The notes beneath the pieces are model-generated. The model was not told the DNA's origin. It saw only the letters and a program-made list of their open reading frames with translations, and ran no database searches. Both the position numbers and the translations under genes were made by a program. This document shows, piece after piece, positions 1 through 8,624 of a stretch of 64,000 bases of DNA; the stretch's first letter is position 1; each line of letters begins with the position of its first letter. Where the stretch lies: contig NZ_NKTX01000001.1 of assembly GCF_003207815.1 (NCBI RefSeq), forward strand, positions 310,001 to 374,000, read 5' to 3'. The stretch is from Komagataeibacter oboediens (lineage in GTDB: Bacteria; Pseudomonadota; Alphaproteobacteria; Acetobacterales; Acetobacteraceae).

Positions 1-257
1 AGGGGCGTTTCGAAGTGACCCATGACCCCGCCGACATGGAACGCTTCAAGGTGCCCAACCTGCGCAACATCGCGCTGACCGGTCCCTACTTCCATGATGG
101 CAGCATCAAGACGCTGGATGGGGCCGTACGTGACATGGCGCGTTACCAGACGCCCGACCATAACATTTCCGATCAGGACGTGACGGATATCGTGGCGTTT
201 CTCAACACGCTGACCGGGCGCTATCAGGGCGAGACCCTGCGCAATACCGCGCCGTAA
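1..257 (+). CDS. Di-haem cytochrome c peroxidase / MauG family, C-terminal end only
   Basis: This is the 3' end of a gene that begins before the window; the frame is open from base 3 to a TAA at 255-257. The translated tail contains FKVPNLRNIALTGPYFHDGS, the conserved block around the C-terminal haem of bacterial di-haem cytochrome c peroxidases, followed by a short helix ending in DIVAFLNTLTG, also typical of that family. Family members reduce H2O2 in the periplasm using c-type cytochromes as electron donors. The haem CXXCH motifs themselves lie outside the window, so peroxidase cannot be separated from other MauG-like di-haem enzymes. GTG at 15 is an internal valine codon rather than a start, because homology continues upstream of it. 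Confidence 0.85.
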   Translation, partial: GRFEVTHDPADMERFKVPNLRNIALTGPYFHDGSIKTLDGAVRDMARYQTPDHNISDQDVTDIVAFLNTLTGRYQGETLRNTAP

Positions 258-285
258 AACGGTTTTTCCTATCCGGGAACGCAGG

Positions 286-312
286 CCCTGCCGCACATGC
301 GGCGGGGTTTTT
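286..312 (+). terminator. Rho-independent terminator after the cytochrome c peroxidase gene
   Basis: The arms CCCTGCCGCA and TGCGGCGGGG form a ten-pair GC-rich hairpin (one G-T pair, very tight loop) followed directly by five T residues. It lies 29 bases after the stop codon of the peroxidase gene. Confidence 0.7.
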
Positions 313-402
313 GCGTATGTGGTCATGCCTGAAAACATGGACCTGCCGGGCGCGGTATGATTCTATGGCCAAGGCCATCGGCCGGGAGAAAGGAATCATA
401 CC

Positions 403-1014
403 GTGAGGCAGCGCAGACTGAACGAGGAGGAACAGGCCCTCTGGGCGGCCTTCGCGCAGGGAATCGCGCCGTTGCGGACCGCCCGGCAGGCAAAACCCGC
501 GACCCTGCCACCCGACCCTCCGGTTTCGCCCTCCACCACCCCGGCAAAACCGGGCATGAGTCGTGCCGCCATCATGCAGAGGCTGTCATCGGGCGGGGTG
601 CATGCGGTGCATGGAACCGCCAGCCACAGTCTGACCGTGCAGAAGGGCAGGGGCGGCGCAGTTGAAATTGGTGTGCGCAGGCCGGGACTGGATGACACAA
701 GCTGGCGTGGGCTGGTCAGTGGCAAGCTGCGTCCCGCCCGCAGGCTGGACCTGCATGGGCAGGTGGCGCAGACGGCGTTCCACCGCCTGCATGGTTTCAT
801 CATTCAGGCACATGCAGACAATGTGCGCTGTGTCGAGATCATAACCGGGCTGGGCAGCGGCCATAATGGCGGCATCCTGCGCCGGGAACTGCCATTCTGG
901 CTGGGGCGTGGGGATCTGGGCCGCCTGATTCTGGCGGTCGTGCATCCGCATGCCGCCAATCAGGGCGCGGTGCGCGTGCTGCTGCGCCGTTCAGCACGTG
1001 GAAACGGTTTCTGA
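403..1014 (+). CDS. Smr domain protein (MutS2 C-terminal-like, DNA/RNA-binding or endonuclease family)
   Basis: This 203-residue protein has a disordered, proline-rich N-terminal third and a C-terminal Smr domain. The domain is recognised by LDLHG near residue 113, an ITGLGSGHNGGILRRELP block (the usual TGkG...GvLr motif) and HPHAANQGAVRVLLRR at the end. Stand-alone Smr proteins of Proteobacteria are implicated in nucleic-acid nicking or RNA binding, but the role of this subfamily is not settled. The chosen start is GTG at 403, which gives the MRQRRLNEEE beginning common to this family. It sits alone between a terminator and an oppositely oriented gene. Family assignment is firm; activity is inferred only from the family. 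Confidence 0.85.
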   Translation: MRQRRLNEEEQALWAAFAQGIAPLRTARQAKPATLPPDPPVSPSTTPAKPGMSRAAIMQRLSSGGVHAVHGTASHSLTVQKGRGGAVEIGVRRPGLDDTSWRGLVSGKLRPARRLDLHGQVAQTAFHRLHGFIIQAHADNVRCVEIITGLGSGHNGGILRRELPFWLGRGDLGRLILAVVHPHAANQGAVRVLLRRSARGNGF

Positions 1015-1062
1015 AACAGGCGGCGCGAAGGGCAGGACGGCGGCGAGGGACCGCGTGCGGCC

Positions 1063-2154
1063 TCAGCCCAGACGCCATGTAGGCAGGTGGGCGGCCAGCC
1101 AGCGGCGCAGCGTCATGATGGTGGACGTATCCCCCGATGCCAGGCGCAGGGCCTCGGTCGCATCCGTGCCGGTCAGGAGCGTGCGGCCGGACTGATGGGC
1201 CATGGACTGTATGGCGCTGTCATGCATGGCCTGCGTCGTGCCCGCCCGCCACCGCGCCAGTGTCGCGGATTGCGTCAGCATGGGCAGCACAAGGGCAAGG
1301 TCCACCCCTGCCGCCGCGGCCAGTGGTTTCCATGCGGCGTACAGCAGGTCATGCAGGGCGGAATGCGCGTCCTGCTGCAGGCGGGCCTGCAGGCTCATGA
1401 CCTGCTGGTCATTGGGCAGGGGGAGGGGATCAACCTGCGTGCCCAGTGTGAACAGGGCAGGAAACCCCGCCTGCGCCAGCGTGCTGATCAGTGCGGTGGT
1501 TTCCGGTGTGCCCAGCGGGTCGGTGATCTGTATGGTATCAACCTGGTTGTCACGCAGGGCTGCGGCGGCGGCCTGCGGCGTGGCAAGGCCCGTGACCGGA
1601 ATGGGGCGAAGCCCGAACAGGCTCATGGCCAGTACGGTCGGCAGTTCGATCCCCGTCAGGGTCGATACGGCAATGCGCACGGGCCGGTCACGCATGAAAT
1701 TGCCAAGGCTGCGGTGCAGTTGCGCCCGTCCGATGACCACCGGCATGGTCAGGCTGAGCAGCAGCGGCAGCCAGCGGCTGTAGTCAAAATGCACGCGCGG
1801 ATCCCCGCACAGGGAGGACACCAGCGCCGAACCCGGCGCCGCCAGCGCGACCATGCCATCGGACGCGAACTGGGAATCAAACAGGTTTGCCCCCGTCACC
1901 CCGTCCTGCCCCACGGTATCGCGCACCGGCAGGGGGGCGGGCAGGTCCAGCCCCTGCGCCAGCGCCGTGGGCAGTACCGGCACCCATCGGTCGGCCATGG
2001 CGCTGTGGTTGCCTGCCACCAGCAGGGTCGCCCCGCCAGATGCCCCCGTGGGCATGAGCAGGCGTTCACGCGGCAGTTCGGACGCAGCCCCCCTGCGCAG
2101 GGGCATGGCAGCTCCCCCGGCCAGCAGGGCCAGAAGCGCGCGCCGACCGATCAT
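1063..2154 (-). CDS. Exported TctC/Bug-like solute-binding protein, probable
   Basis: This 363-residue protein starts with an arginine pair and a hydrophobic stretch (MIGRRALLALLAGGAAMP), a Sec or possibly Tat signal. The mature part resembles tripartite tricarboxylate receptor (TctC/Bug) proteins. It has an N-terminal segment with glycine- and alanine-rich turns, a FDYSRWLPLLL segment matching the family's FDP..DF.P block, followed by a hydrophobic strand. A later region, PVRIAVSTLTGIEL, fits the second lobe. No TctA/TctB membrane partners lie nearby, as is usual for orphan Bug proteins. The similarity is by pattern only, so a lone receptor of unknown ligand is the safest reading. It lies downstream of hemF on the same strand, 80 bases away. 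Confidence 0.5.
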   Translation of the reverse strand: MIGRRALLALLAGGAAMPLRRGAASELPRERLLMPTGASGGATLLVAGNHSAMADRWVPVLPTALAQGLDLPAPLPVRDTVGQDGVTGANLFDSQFASDGMVALAAPGSALVSSLCGDPRVHFDYSRWLPLLLSLTMPVVIGRAQLHRSLGNFMRDRPVRIAVSTLTGIELPTVLAMSLFGLRPIPVTGLATPQAAAAALRDNQVDTIQITDPLGTPETTALISTLAQAGFPALFTLGTQVDPLPLPNDQQVMSLQARLQQDAHSALHDLLYAAWKPLAAAAGVDLALVLPMLTQSATLARWRAGTTQAMHDSAIQSMAHQSGRTLLTGTDATEALRLASGDTSTIMTLRRWLAAHLPTWRLG

Positions 2155-2234
2155 GGCTGCACCTGCGCACGCAGGGAAATGCGGGCGTTCAGGACGGGAC
2201 GGAATGGCGGGTATGGGGCGGACATGGCCTATTC

Positions 2235-3143
2235 TTATGGCCAGTGGACTTCCGGGGGAAGGCTCATGAGAATGGCTTCGGTATTTCCGCCGGTTTTCAG
2301 GCCGAAAATGGTGCCCCGGTCATGCAGCAGGTTGAATTCCACATACCGTCCACGGCGGACAAGCTGCGCCTTGCGCTGTTCATCGGTCCACGGTTCCATC
2401 ATCCGGCTGCGCACGATATCGGGGTAGGTTTCCAGAAAACCCAGCCCCACGTCGCGGGTGAAGGCGAAGTCGGCATCGATGTCACCGGTATTGAGCCGGT
2501 CATAGAAAATGCCGCCCAGACCGCGCGCTTCATTGCGATGCGGCAGGTAGAAGTACTTGTCGCACCATTCCTTGAAACGCGGATAATATTGCGGGTCATG
2601 CTTTTCGCAGGCCTGCCGGAACCCGTCATGGAACCGGGCGGCGTCGCTTATGGCTTCGGCGCTTTCGGGGAACATGGGGGTAATGTCGCCACCGCCGCCA
2701 AACCAACCCTGCGTCGTGATGATCATGCGGGTGTTGAAGTGGGCGGCCGGCACAAGCGGGCTGCACATATGGGCGACAAGGCTGATGCCCGTGGCGAAGA
2801 AGCGTGGGTCTTCCGACGCGCCGGGGATCGAGTCGCGAAAGCCGGGGCTGAATTCCCCGCTGACGGTGGATACATTGACCCCCACCTTTTCAAACACGCG
2901 CCCGCGCATGAGGCTGATCACGCCACCGCCGCCGGGGGTGCCATCATCATTGGTACGGTTCCATGGCGTGCGTTCGAAGCGGCCGGGGGTCTCCTTCCCC
3001 GGCAGGGTGGGGGAACCCTGTGCCGCGGCGTCATCCTCGATCCGTTCGAAGGCGTCACATATCCGGTCACGCAGGTTTTCAAACCAGGCGCGGGCCGTGT
3101 CCTTCAGTCCGTCATGGGCGACTGGGGTGCGGGATGTTGTCAT
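2235..3143 (-). CDS. hemF: Oxygen-dependent coproporphyrinogen III oxidase
   Basis: HemF decarboxylates two propionate side chains of coproporphyrinogen III to give protoporphyrinogen IX in haem synthesis, using O2, in the cytoplasm. The 302-residue length matches the family (about 300). The family signature is present at [18 protein letters not shown], followed by LGGIFYD, and the N-terminal [20 protein letters not shown] and the central [11 protein letters not shown] segments are also characteristic. The C-terminal block [19 protein letters not shown] is intact. It is transcribed away from the cytochrome c1 gene, and a haem-rich respiratory chain is encoded elsewhere in the window. Confidence 0.97.
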   Translation of the reverse strand: MTTSRTPVAHDGLKDTARAWFENLRDRICDAFERIEDDAAAQGSPTLPGKETPGRFERTPWNRTNDDGTPGGGGVISLMRGRVFEKVGVNVSTVSGEFSPGFRDSIPGASEDPRFFATGISLVAHMCSPLVPAAHFNTRMIITTQGWFGGGGDITPMFPESAEAISDAARFHDGFRQACEKHDPQYYPRFKEWCDKYFYLPHRNEARGLGGIFYDRLNTGDIDADFAFTRDVGLGFLETYPDIVRSRMMEPWTDEQRKAQLVRRGRYVEFNLLHDRGTIFGLKTGGNTEAILMSLPPEVHWP

Positions 3144-3317
3144 GGTCGTATCATTCTGCCCGTTCTGGTCGTTCGCGATGATATTACGGGTGCCCGTTTG
3201 TCCCGCCTATTGCAAGACGGGCGATTGCAAGACCCGCTACCCACCCGCTAGGAAGGGGGCGCACTTCCGGCAGGAATGCGGAAGGAAGCACGTAATTGCG
3301 GCGGGAACGTAGCGGAC

Positions 3318-4139
3318 ATGCATGAACGGGGCCAACAGCAGGGCAGGACGCCATTCGCGCGGAACGTGTTGCGGCGTGGTGTGCTGCTGTCCTGCCTTGT
3401 CATCCCGTCGTGCCTTGGGGGTGGCGCTTCAGCGGCGTGGGCGCGTGATTACCGTGAACCACCCCGGCAGGACTGGAGTTTCCGTGGGCCGCTGGGCCAT
3501 TTCGATATGGCTTCGGTCCAGCGTGGCTATACCGTTTACGCACAGGTCTGTTCCGCCTGTCATGGCATGAAATCGCTCACCTATGGTGACCTTGCCGGAC
3601 TGGGGCTGAAGGAAGCGGACGTCAATGCCATTGCAGGGGCGCACCATGTCCCGGCAGGGGTGGATGGCAGCGGCCATCCGGCTACCCGGCCGGCCAACAC
3701 GGATGATCACCTGCTGTCCCCCTATCCCGATGCGCATGCGGCGGCGGCAGCCAACCATGGCGTTGCCCCCCCTGACCAGTCGCGGCTGGCAGTCGTGCAT
3801 CCCGGCGGGGTGGACCGTATCGATGCCTTCCTGACCGGCTATGGGCAGACCCCGCCGCCGGGCATGACGGTGGCGCCGGGGCTGTTCTACAACCCCTATG
3901 CCGCGAACGGGCAGACCGCCATGCCACCACCGCTGCATGATGGCAGGGTGACCTATCCCGACGGCACGCCCGCGACGGTGGCGCAGCAGGCGCGTGATGT
4001 CACCACCTTCCTGGCGTGGGTGGCCAGTCCGCACCTGACGGAACGGCACCGCGTGGGGGTGGGGGCGGTCGTGTTCCTTCTGATCCTGCTTATTCTTTCC
4101 ATCTGTCTGAAACGGAGAACGTGGTCCAATGTCCACTAA
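3318..4139 (+). CDS. petC: Cytochrome c1 (bc1 complex haem subunit), stand-alone copy
   Basis: This 273-residue protein has a basic N-terminus and a hydrophobic signal segment (residues 19-40), CSACH haem attachment at 78-82, and the axial-methionine block NGQTAMPPPL (Met202). DGTPATVAQQARDVTTFLAW follows, and a single C-terminal membrane anchor spans about 247-264. These are the landmarks of cytochrome c1, which passes electrons from the Rieske protein to soluble cytochrome c at the periplasmic side. The ATG at 3318 gives a short basic leader; an in-frame start at 3276 would add 14 unusual residues. Neither the Rieske (petA) nor the cytochrome b (petB) gene is next to it: hemF is divergent upstream and mtnP overlaps downstream. 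It may be a second copy or a displaced subunit gene. Confidence 0.88.
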   Translation: MHERGQQQGRTPFARNVLRRGVLLSCLVIPSCLGGGASAAWARDYREPPRQDWSFRGPLGHFDMASVQRGYTVYAQVCSACHGMKSLTYGDLAGLGLKEADVNAIAGAHHVPAGVDGSGHPATRPANTDDHLLSPYPDAHAAAAANHGVAPPDQSRLAVVHPGGVDRIDAFLTGYGQTPPPGMTVAPGLFYNPYAANGQTAMPPPLHDGRVTYPDGTPATVAQQARDVTTFLAWVASPHLTERHRVGVGAVVFLLILLILSICLKRRTWSNVH

Positions 4140-5034
4140 CCCTGCTGCCGGTGAGCAGATCGAGCCGGTCATCGGCCTGATTGGCGGTTCCGGCCTGTAT
4201 GATATCGAAGGCCTTGAAGACAAGGAATGGCGCACGGTTGAAACCCCGTGGGGCAAGCCGTCCGACCAGCTTCTGTTTGGCAGGCTGGACGGGGTGCGCT
4301 GCGTGTTCCTGCCGCGGCATGGCCGTGGCCACCCGCTGCCGCCTTCGCGCCTGAACTATCGTGCCAACATCGACGCGCTGAAGCGGTCGGGTGTTACCGA
4401 CATCGTGTCGCTGTCTGCCGTCGGTTCGCTGAAGGAAGAACTGCCGCCGGGACATTTCGTGGTTATCGACCAGTTCATCGACCGGTCGTTCGCGCGTGAA
4501 AAAAGCTTTTTCGACACGGGCTGCGTGGCCCATGTCGGCATGGCCGACCCGCTGTGCCCGCGCATTGGCGACGTGCTGGAAAGCCAGTGCCGCGAACTGG
4601 GGCTGGATGTCACCCGTGGGGGCACGTATCTGGTCATGGAAGGGCCGCAGTTTTCTACCCGTGCGGAGAGCAACCTGTACCGTTCGTGGGGCTGCTCGGT
4701 CGTGGGCATGACCAACATGCCCGAAGCCAAGCTGGCCCGCGAAGCCGAGATCTGTTACGCCACCGTTGCCATGGTGACCGATTATGACTGCTGGCATGAT
4801 GATCATGACAGCGTGACGGTGGATGCCGTGGTCAAGGTGATGCAGGAAAACGCCAGCCGTGCCCGTGCCCTTGTCCGTTCGGTCATCCCGAAACTGGGGA
4901 CGAAGCGTGGCCCGTGTTACGCGGGCTGTGACCGGGCGCTGGAACATGCCATCATCACCGCACCTGACAGGCGTGACCCTGCCCTGCTGAAGAAGCTGGA
5001 AGCCGTTGCGGGTCGTGTGCTGAACCGGGGCTGA
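4129..5034 (+). CDS. mtnP: S-methyl-5'-thioadenosine phosphorylase
   Basis: This enzyme phosphorolyses 5'-methylthioadenosine, a by-product of polyamine and homoserine-lactone synthesis, to adenine and methylthioribose-1-phosphate. The 301-residue protein has the phosphate-binding GGSGLYDIEGLED at the start. It also has the ribose/phosphate block MEGPQFSTRAESNLYRSW and GMTNMPEAKLAREAEI, which separates MTAP from purine nucleoside phosphorylases (usually GMSTVPE). The gene overlaps the end of the cytochrome c1 gene by 11 bases, so the two are probably translated from one mRNA although no functional link is known. A hairpin at 5096-5121 follows. Confidence 0.95.
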   Translation: MSTNPAAGEQIEPVIGLIGGSGLYDIEGLEDKEWRTVETPWGKPSDQLLFGRLDGVRCVFLPRHGRGHPLPPSRLNYRANIDALKRSGVTDIVSLSAVGSLKEELPPGHFVVIDQFIDRSFAREKSFFDTGCVAHVGMADPLCPRIGDVLESQCRELGLDVTRGGTYLVMEGPQFSTRAESNLYRSWGCSVVGMTNMPEAKLAREAEICYATVAMVTDYDCWHDDHDSVTVDAVVKVMQENASRARALVRSVIPKLGTKRGPCYAGCDRALEHAIITAPDRRDPALLKKLEAVAGRVLNRG

Positions 5035-5084
5035 ATGACGGCTGCCTGCGCTCATCACCCGGTGGTGGCGGGGGCATGTCCTGA

Positions 5085-5145
5085 AAGTCTTCAGACGCCG
5101 CCTTTTTTCAGAAAGGCGGCGTTCTCTGAATCTCTTTGAAAGCAG
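5085..5145. repeat. Dispersed hairpin element, also the likely terminator of mtnP
   Basis: A perfect ten-pair stem CGCCGCCTTT/AAAGGCGGCG (5096-5105 with 5112-5121) is preceded by GTCTTCAGA and followed by CTCTGAATCTCTTTGAAA. The combination of a CTTCAG box and a GCCGCC...GGCGGC stem with T/A tracts recurs at about 45641-45690 and 48262-48395. It can act as a terminator in either direction between mtnP and the oppositely oriented hydrolase gene. Confidence 0.7.
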
Positions 5146-5189
5146 CGCCCATGGCCGGCACGGCATGGGCATTTTTCATGCGCGACGTG

Positions 5190-5852
5190 TCAGAGCCAGT
5201 GTTCAAAAAAGCTCAGCGTGCGCTGCATGGCCAGCGTGGCGGCAGCTTCGTTATAAGATGGGCGATCAGTACAGCCGAAGCCGTGATCGGCGCCGTCATA
5301 TGTGAAAATCTCGATATCCTCATGCGCGGCACGGATGGCGTCGACCTCGTCAGCGGGGATATGGGCATCTTCCGCGCCGAAATGAAGCTGCACCGGGCAG
5401 TTGGGGACCTGGTTGCGGGTTTGGGCAATGCCCCCGCCATACCATGCCACCGCCGCCGCGAACGCCTTGGTATGGCACGCCGCTTCCCATGCCAGCTTGC
5501 CGCCCCAGCAGAACCCGACAATGCCTTTTTTCTCTGCCGGAAGCATGTCCGCCGCCGCGACAAGATCCTTCAGCGTGTCGTCCTGCGCAATCTGGCTGCG
5601 CAGGGTCAGGCCTTCCTGCATGCCGGTGCCGTCATAGGGCAGGATGGTGTTGCGCCTGACGCGGTCAAACAGGGCAGGGGCAATGGCCTGATACCCTTCC
5701 GCCGCAAATGAATCACATACGGACCGGATATAGGGCGTTACCCCGAAGATTTCCTGTACCACCACAACGCAGCGCGCGGCATCCGGCCGACCGGCCCGGT
5801 AGGCGGAAAATGTGTGCCCGTCCGCCGCTGTAACGGTGATGTCTGCGCCCAT
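5190..5852 (-). CDS. Dienelactone hydrolase family protein
   Basis: This is an alpha/beta-hydrolase of about 220 residues. The nucleophile elbow is GFCWGG (Cys as nucleophile, as in dienelactone hydrolases rather than Ser), and the catalytic His lies in DHGFG near the end. VVVVQEIFGV in the N-terminal part carries the conserved active-site Glu. Family members hydrolyse dienelactones or related esters; many genomic copies have no known substrate. I chose ATG at 5852 because GGAG lies eight bases before it and the protein then begins MGADITVTAADG as in relatives. A start at 5870 (MNGVKAMG) has its GGA run directly abutting the codon. Confidence 0.85.
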   Translation of the reverse strand: MGADITVTAADGHTFSAYRAGRPDAARCVVVVQEIFGVTPYIRSVCDSFAAEGYQAIAPALFDRVRRNTILPYDGTGMQEGLTLRSQIAQDDTLKDLVAAADMLPAEKKGIVGFCWGGKLAWEAACHTKAFAAAVAWYGGGIAQTRNQVPNCPVQLHFGAEDAHIPADEVDAIRAAHEDIEIFTYDGADHGFGCTDRPSYNEAAATLAMQRTLSFFEHWL

Positions 5853-6273
5853 GGCTTTTACTCCATTCATTCCTTCGTTGCCCGTCACACAATGATGCGG
5901 GGACCCCATGCGTCAATATGAAACCCGCGTGAGGAGACAGTTTATAAGAATTTTCCCCTGTCCTGCCGACCGGCCTGCCGTGCGCATATGGCCTGATCTG
6001 CTGGTGGTTTCCTGCTGTCGGGCGGGCATGCACCGGGGAGCCCTGCATTCATGCCTCTGGCCCGTTCGGAATGGACGGGCCCCGCGTGGCGGGAACGGTG
6101 TTCATGGAGAAGACAGGGGGTATGTGACCCGGCAATATCGCGGTCGCGTGCACTACAGGGCAGTGAAGGCATCTGGCGAAACGCATGGGATAGCTGCCTT
6201 ACCTGATCGCCGGTCCGGCGTGGGCGGCCTGTTCATTCAACGGAAAGTAAACAGGTGGTTGCCCATCAATACA
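5853..6273. other. Intergenic region without a recognisable gene
   Basis: About 420 bases lie upstream of the hydrolase gene and downstream of the Hint-domain gene. Short open frames exist on both strands (for example 5908-6276), but they have no ribosome binding site, no recognisable domain and arginine/proline-heavy composition typical of chance frames. I see no RNA gene. Promoter elements for the hydrolase are expected here but none is clear. Confidence 0.6.
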
Positions 6274-6310
6274 TGAAAGGGGAGGCATTCCCGGAATGCC
6301 TCCCCTTTCA
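6274..6310. terminator. Perfect 17-bp inverted repeat, terminator of the Hint-domain gene
   Basis: TGAAAGGGGAGGCATTC and GAATGCCTCCCCTTTCA are exact reverse complements separated by CCG. It lies 27 bases beyond the stop of the minus-strand Hint gene. There is no long T tract on the minus strand beyond the repeat, so this may be a factor-dependent terminator or an RNA-stabilising end structure. Confidence 0.6.
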
Positions 6311-6336
6311 TCAGGCTACGCAAGGCGCAGGCGGAA

Positions 6337-7929
6337 TCAGGCCTGCATGCGCGACATATGGGCATCGCCTGCGGGGGTGTCGTCATTTTCTGCGCCAGCC
6401 TGATCCCAGTACTGCCCGTTCGCATGCTGCAGGGTCAGCGTCAGGGTAACCTGGCCCTTGCAGTTCGCCCATAACTCGGGGGGCAGGTGCAGGTCACCGC
6501 GGGTCCAGCGCCATGCCACGTTGTCAGCCGCTTCGCCTTCATGGAACTGGTTTTCAAGGTTGGCATGATCCAGTGCGATGTCCGCTTCATGACCCAGTCC
6601 GTCGGCAATGTGCAGACCAGACAGGGACAGGCCGAGCGTACGGGTGTCGGAACAGCTTTCCCATTCGGCAGGACGGAACGTACGGCTGCGGAGATGCACG
6701 TTCTGTGCTGTCGCCGGGAAGGTGAAGCAGGCCTGATCGCCATTCATCACGGCCTCGACCCGCCTGCCATCCACAGTCAGGTGCATGTTGGAACGGCTTG
6801 AAACCTGCCAGCCCAGACCCCGTGCCCGGGCGACAAGGCGTGCACGGATGGCGTCGATGACCGGCCCGTCTTCAACCAGCGGACGGGCATAATCCGACAC
6901 GGACGCAGCCGGACGCAGGGCAGGGACATTCAGCCCGAGCGCCGCGCGGTTGCCCACGTCCAGATAGCTTTCACTGGGCAGGTTGTTCGACAGCAGCACG
7001 TCATGGCTGTCCAGTTCCACATGCCAGTAGGTCACGCTGTCACGTGGTTCCTGGCGGATCGTCGCGCCATTGACCAGACGGATGGCCTGGGTGAACACTT
7101 CGTCCATGACGGTCACGGCAATGGCGTGACCGGGGGAGACGACCAGATCCCGGTCGGGTACGTTGGTCGCGAAGGCATGCGCCGCGATGCGTACCGGCCA
7201 CAGGTTCCGTGCCCGTGCGCAGTCCTGCGATGGCAGGTTGGTGACATGCAGGTTGCCGATCCAGCGTACCGGCCGGATCTGCCCGCTGGATGTCAGCACC
7301 ATGTCCCCGACCTTCAGATCCTCGACCGTGACATCCCCATCGGGCGTGCGGATGAAGGTGCCGGTTACGAAGCAGGCGGTATCGATCGGTGCAAAGGAAT
7401 TGCCATTGCTGACGAGATCCTGAGAGGACGGAATGTCATTGGCAGCCGTATATGTCGTGGACGTGGCTTCAATGTAATCCCCTTCGCCGCCTACTACGCC
7501 CTCATCATAGGTCTGACCATTATATGTGTCGGTTATTGTCTGCTCGGGCACGTAGAAGATGGTGCCGGTCCCGTCCGCCGTCGTGTACGGGGTCTGTTGC
7601 AGCAGCATGCTTTCCTTGCCACCATCGCCGCCCGTTGTTGTGGCTTCGACCAGGCCGGTATTCGTTGTGCCATTATAATCGCTGTTCAGCGATATCGTAT
7701 TGTCGCCAGCCATCCCTGCATCGGCCTGCATGATATCGGAGCTGGAAGGCGCGTAATTTTCGTCTGCAATCGAAACAGGATCGAACGTGTTGCCGTTCAG
7801 GGTGCCTTCAAAAATCTGACTGCTTTGAACGGTAACCTGCGCGCTATCATCATCCGGATGACTGGAATCTATCTGAGGCTGATTTTCATGATAGGTAGCA
7901 CCTTGGTAGTCCTTGTATTCATTTGCCAC
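6337..7929 (-). CDS. Hint (hedgehog/intein) domain protein
   Basis: This 530-residue protein has a low-complexity N-terminal region of about 180 residues rich in Thr, Asn, Gly, Asp and Ser. A Hint domain follows, beginning DTACFVTGTFIRTPDGDVTV (catalytic Cys186), with VEDLKVGDMVLTSSGQIRPV next and the SPGHAI block at His268. Hint domains cleave the peptide bond before their first Cys (self-splicing or hedgehog-type processing). This Hint_2-like class is frequent in Acetobacteraceae but its biology is poorly known. The C-terminal 230 residues have no known domain. I chose GTG at 7929 because GGAAGGGG lies eight bases upstream; a TTG at 7986 would add 19 residues without a good binding site. 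No secretion genes adjoin it. Confidence 0.8.
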   Translation of the reverse strand: MANEYKDYQGATYHENQPQIDSSHPDDDSAQVTVQSSQIFEGTLNGNTFDPVSIADENYAPSSSDIMQADAGMAGDNTISLNSDYNGTTNTGLVEATTTGGDGGKESMLLQQTPYTTADGTGTIFYVPEQTITDTYNGQTYDEGVVGGEGDYIEATSTTYTAANDIPSSQDLVSNGNSFAPIDTACFVTGTFIRTPDGDVTVEDLKVGDMVLTSSGQIRPVRWIGNLHVTNLPSQDCARARNLWPVRIAAHAFATNVPDRDLVVSPGHAIAVTVMDEVFTQAIRLVNGATIRQEPRDSVTYWHVELDSHDVLLSNNLPSESYLDVGNRAALGLNVPALRPAASVSDYARPLVEDGPVIDAIRARLVARARGLGWQVSSRSNMHLTVDGRRVEAVMNGDQACFTFPATAQNVHLRSRTFRPAEWESCSDTRTLGLSLSGLHIADGLGHEADIALDHANLENQFHEGEAADNVAWRWTRGDLHLPPELWANCKGQVTLTLTLQHANGQYWDQAGAENDDTPAGDAHMSRMQA

Positions 7930-8590
7930 GGAATCAGCCCCTTCCAGAATTTTGGACCTGTTACAAATCCATATGTCATCAAACAATAAAAACTCTGTAT
8001 CAGTTTTAAAAAAATTTAAATATCGTTTTGTGTGGAAATTAGCGAAATATCAGTTTGTGGGTTTGGTTTATGGTGTGACTTAACCATACTGTACCAATCC
8101 CTTTTCCAGAAAATGGCGTCCGAAAATATTCGGGATCGATACATCCTTTGTGGATCCAGAGATGGGTGCGACAGGAACAGGGGTTTCATGGCGCAGCTAC
8201 GGCAGGACATCAGAACCGGCTGCATGCGTGCATTCCATTCGGGGCGGGGCGATTGCCCTGTGACCGGGATGCGGCGTAATCGGCCTGCTGCCGAGTGATG
8301 GTCACCGGAAGGCAGGATACCCCATCAAGGCTACGGTTACGGGCATTCCGACAGTGGGCTGGCAGACATCGGAAAAGACGTCGGGCACGCAGGCTGTTCA
8401 CGCAGGCCGTTCCTGTCTGGCGGAAGGAATCGGCAGCCCCGCCATCATGCGCTGGGGTGAAGGCTGGGCTGCCGCTTTTGACGGGGTCGGCTGATATTGA
8501 ATAAGTATCTGATATAAAATAATAAAAATGGGGCGTCATTCTTTGTGGCCCCTGGGGTGCGAATTATGCGCGCCCGGCCCCGTCGCGCTT
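7930..8590. other. Intergenic region upstream of groESL
   Basis: This stretch of about 660 bases separates the Hint gene (leftward) from the groES promoter. 7985-8060 and 8495-8535 are AT-rich, unlike the surrounding coding DNA, and are the likely promoter area for the Hint gene and a possible spacer. Short open frames at 8032-8298 and 8210-8539 lack ribosome binding sites and family similarity. I see no RNA gene or repeat. Confidence 0.6.
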
Positions 8591-8620
8591 CTTGACACCT
8601 GTCGGGGGGCTTCCTATCTG
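8591..8620 (+). promoter_or_regulatory. groESL promoter with RpoH-like and housekeeping elements superimposed
   Basis: CTTG at 8591-8594 and CCTATCTG at 8613-8620 are 18 bases apart, matching the alphaproteobacterial heat-shock sigma (RpoH) pattern CTTG-N17/18-CYTATNT. The same bases read as TTGACA-N17-TATCTG for the housekeeping sigma factor. It lies just upstream of the CIRCE operator. Confidence 0.7.
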
Positions 8621-8624
8621 CTTC

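Noticed and set aside
3276-3317. N-terminal extension of cytochrome c1 from 3276
   Set aside because: The added residues precede a normal basic signal-sequence start at 3318.
7930-7986. TTG start at 7986 for the Hint-domain protein
   Set aside because: The GTG at 7929 has a strong GGAAGGGG at the right distance; the extra 19 residues from TTG show no signal peptide or conservation.
8032-8539. Small open frames between the Hint gene and groES
   Set aside because: No ribosome binding site, no family similarity and cysteine/arginine-rich composition typical of chance frames.
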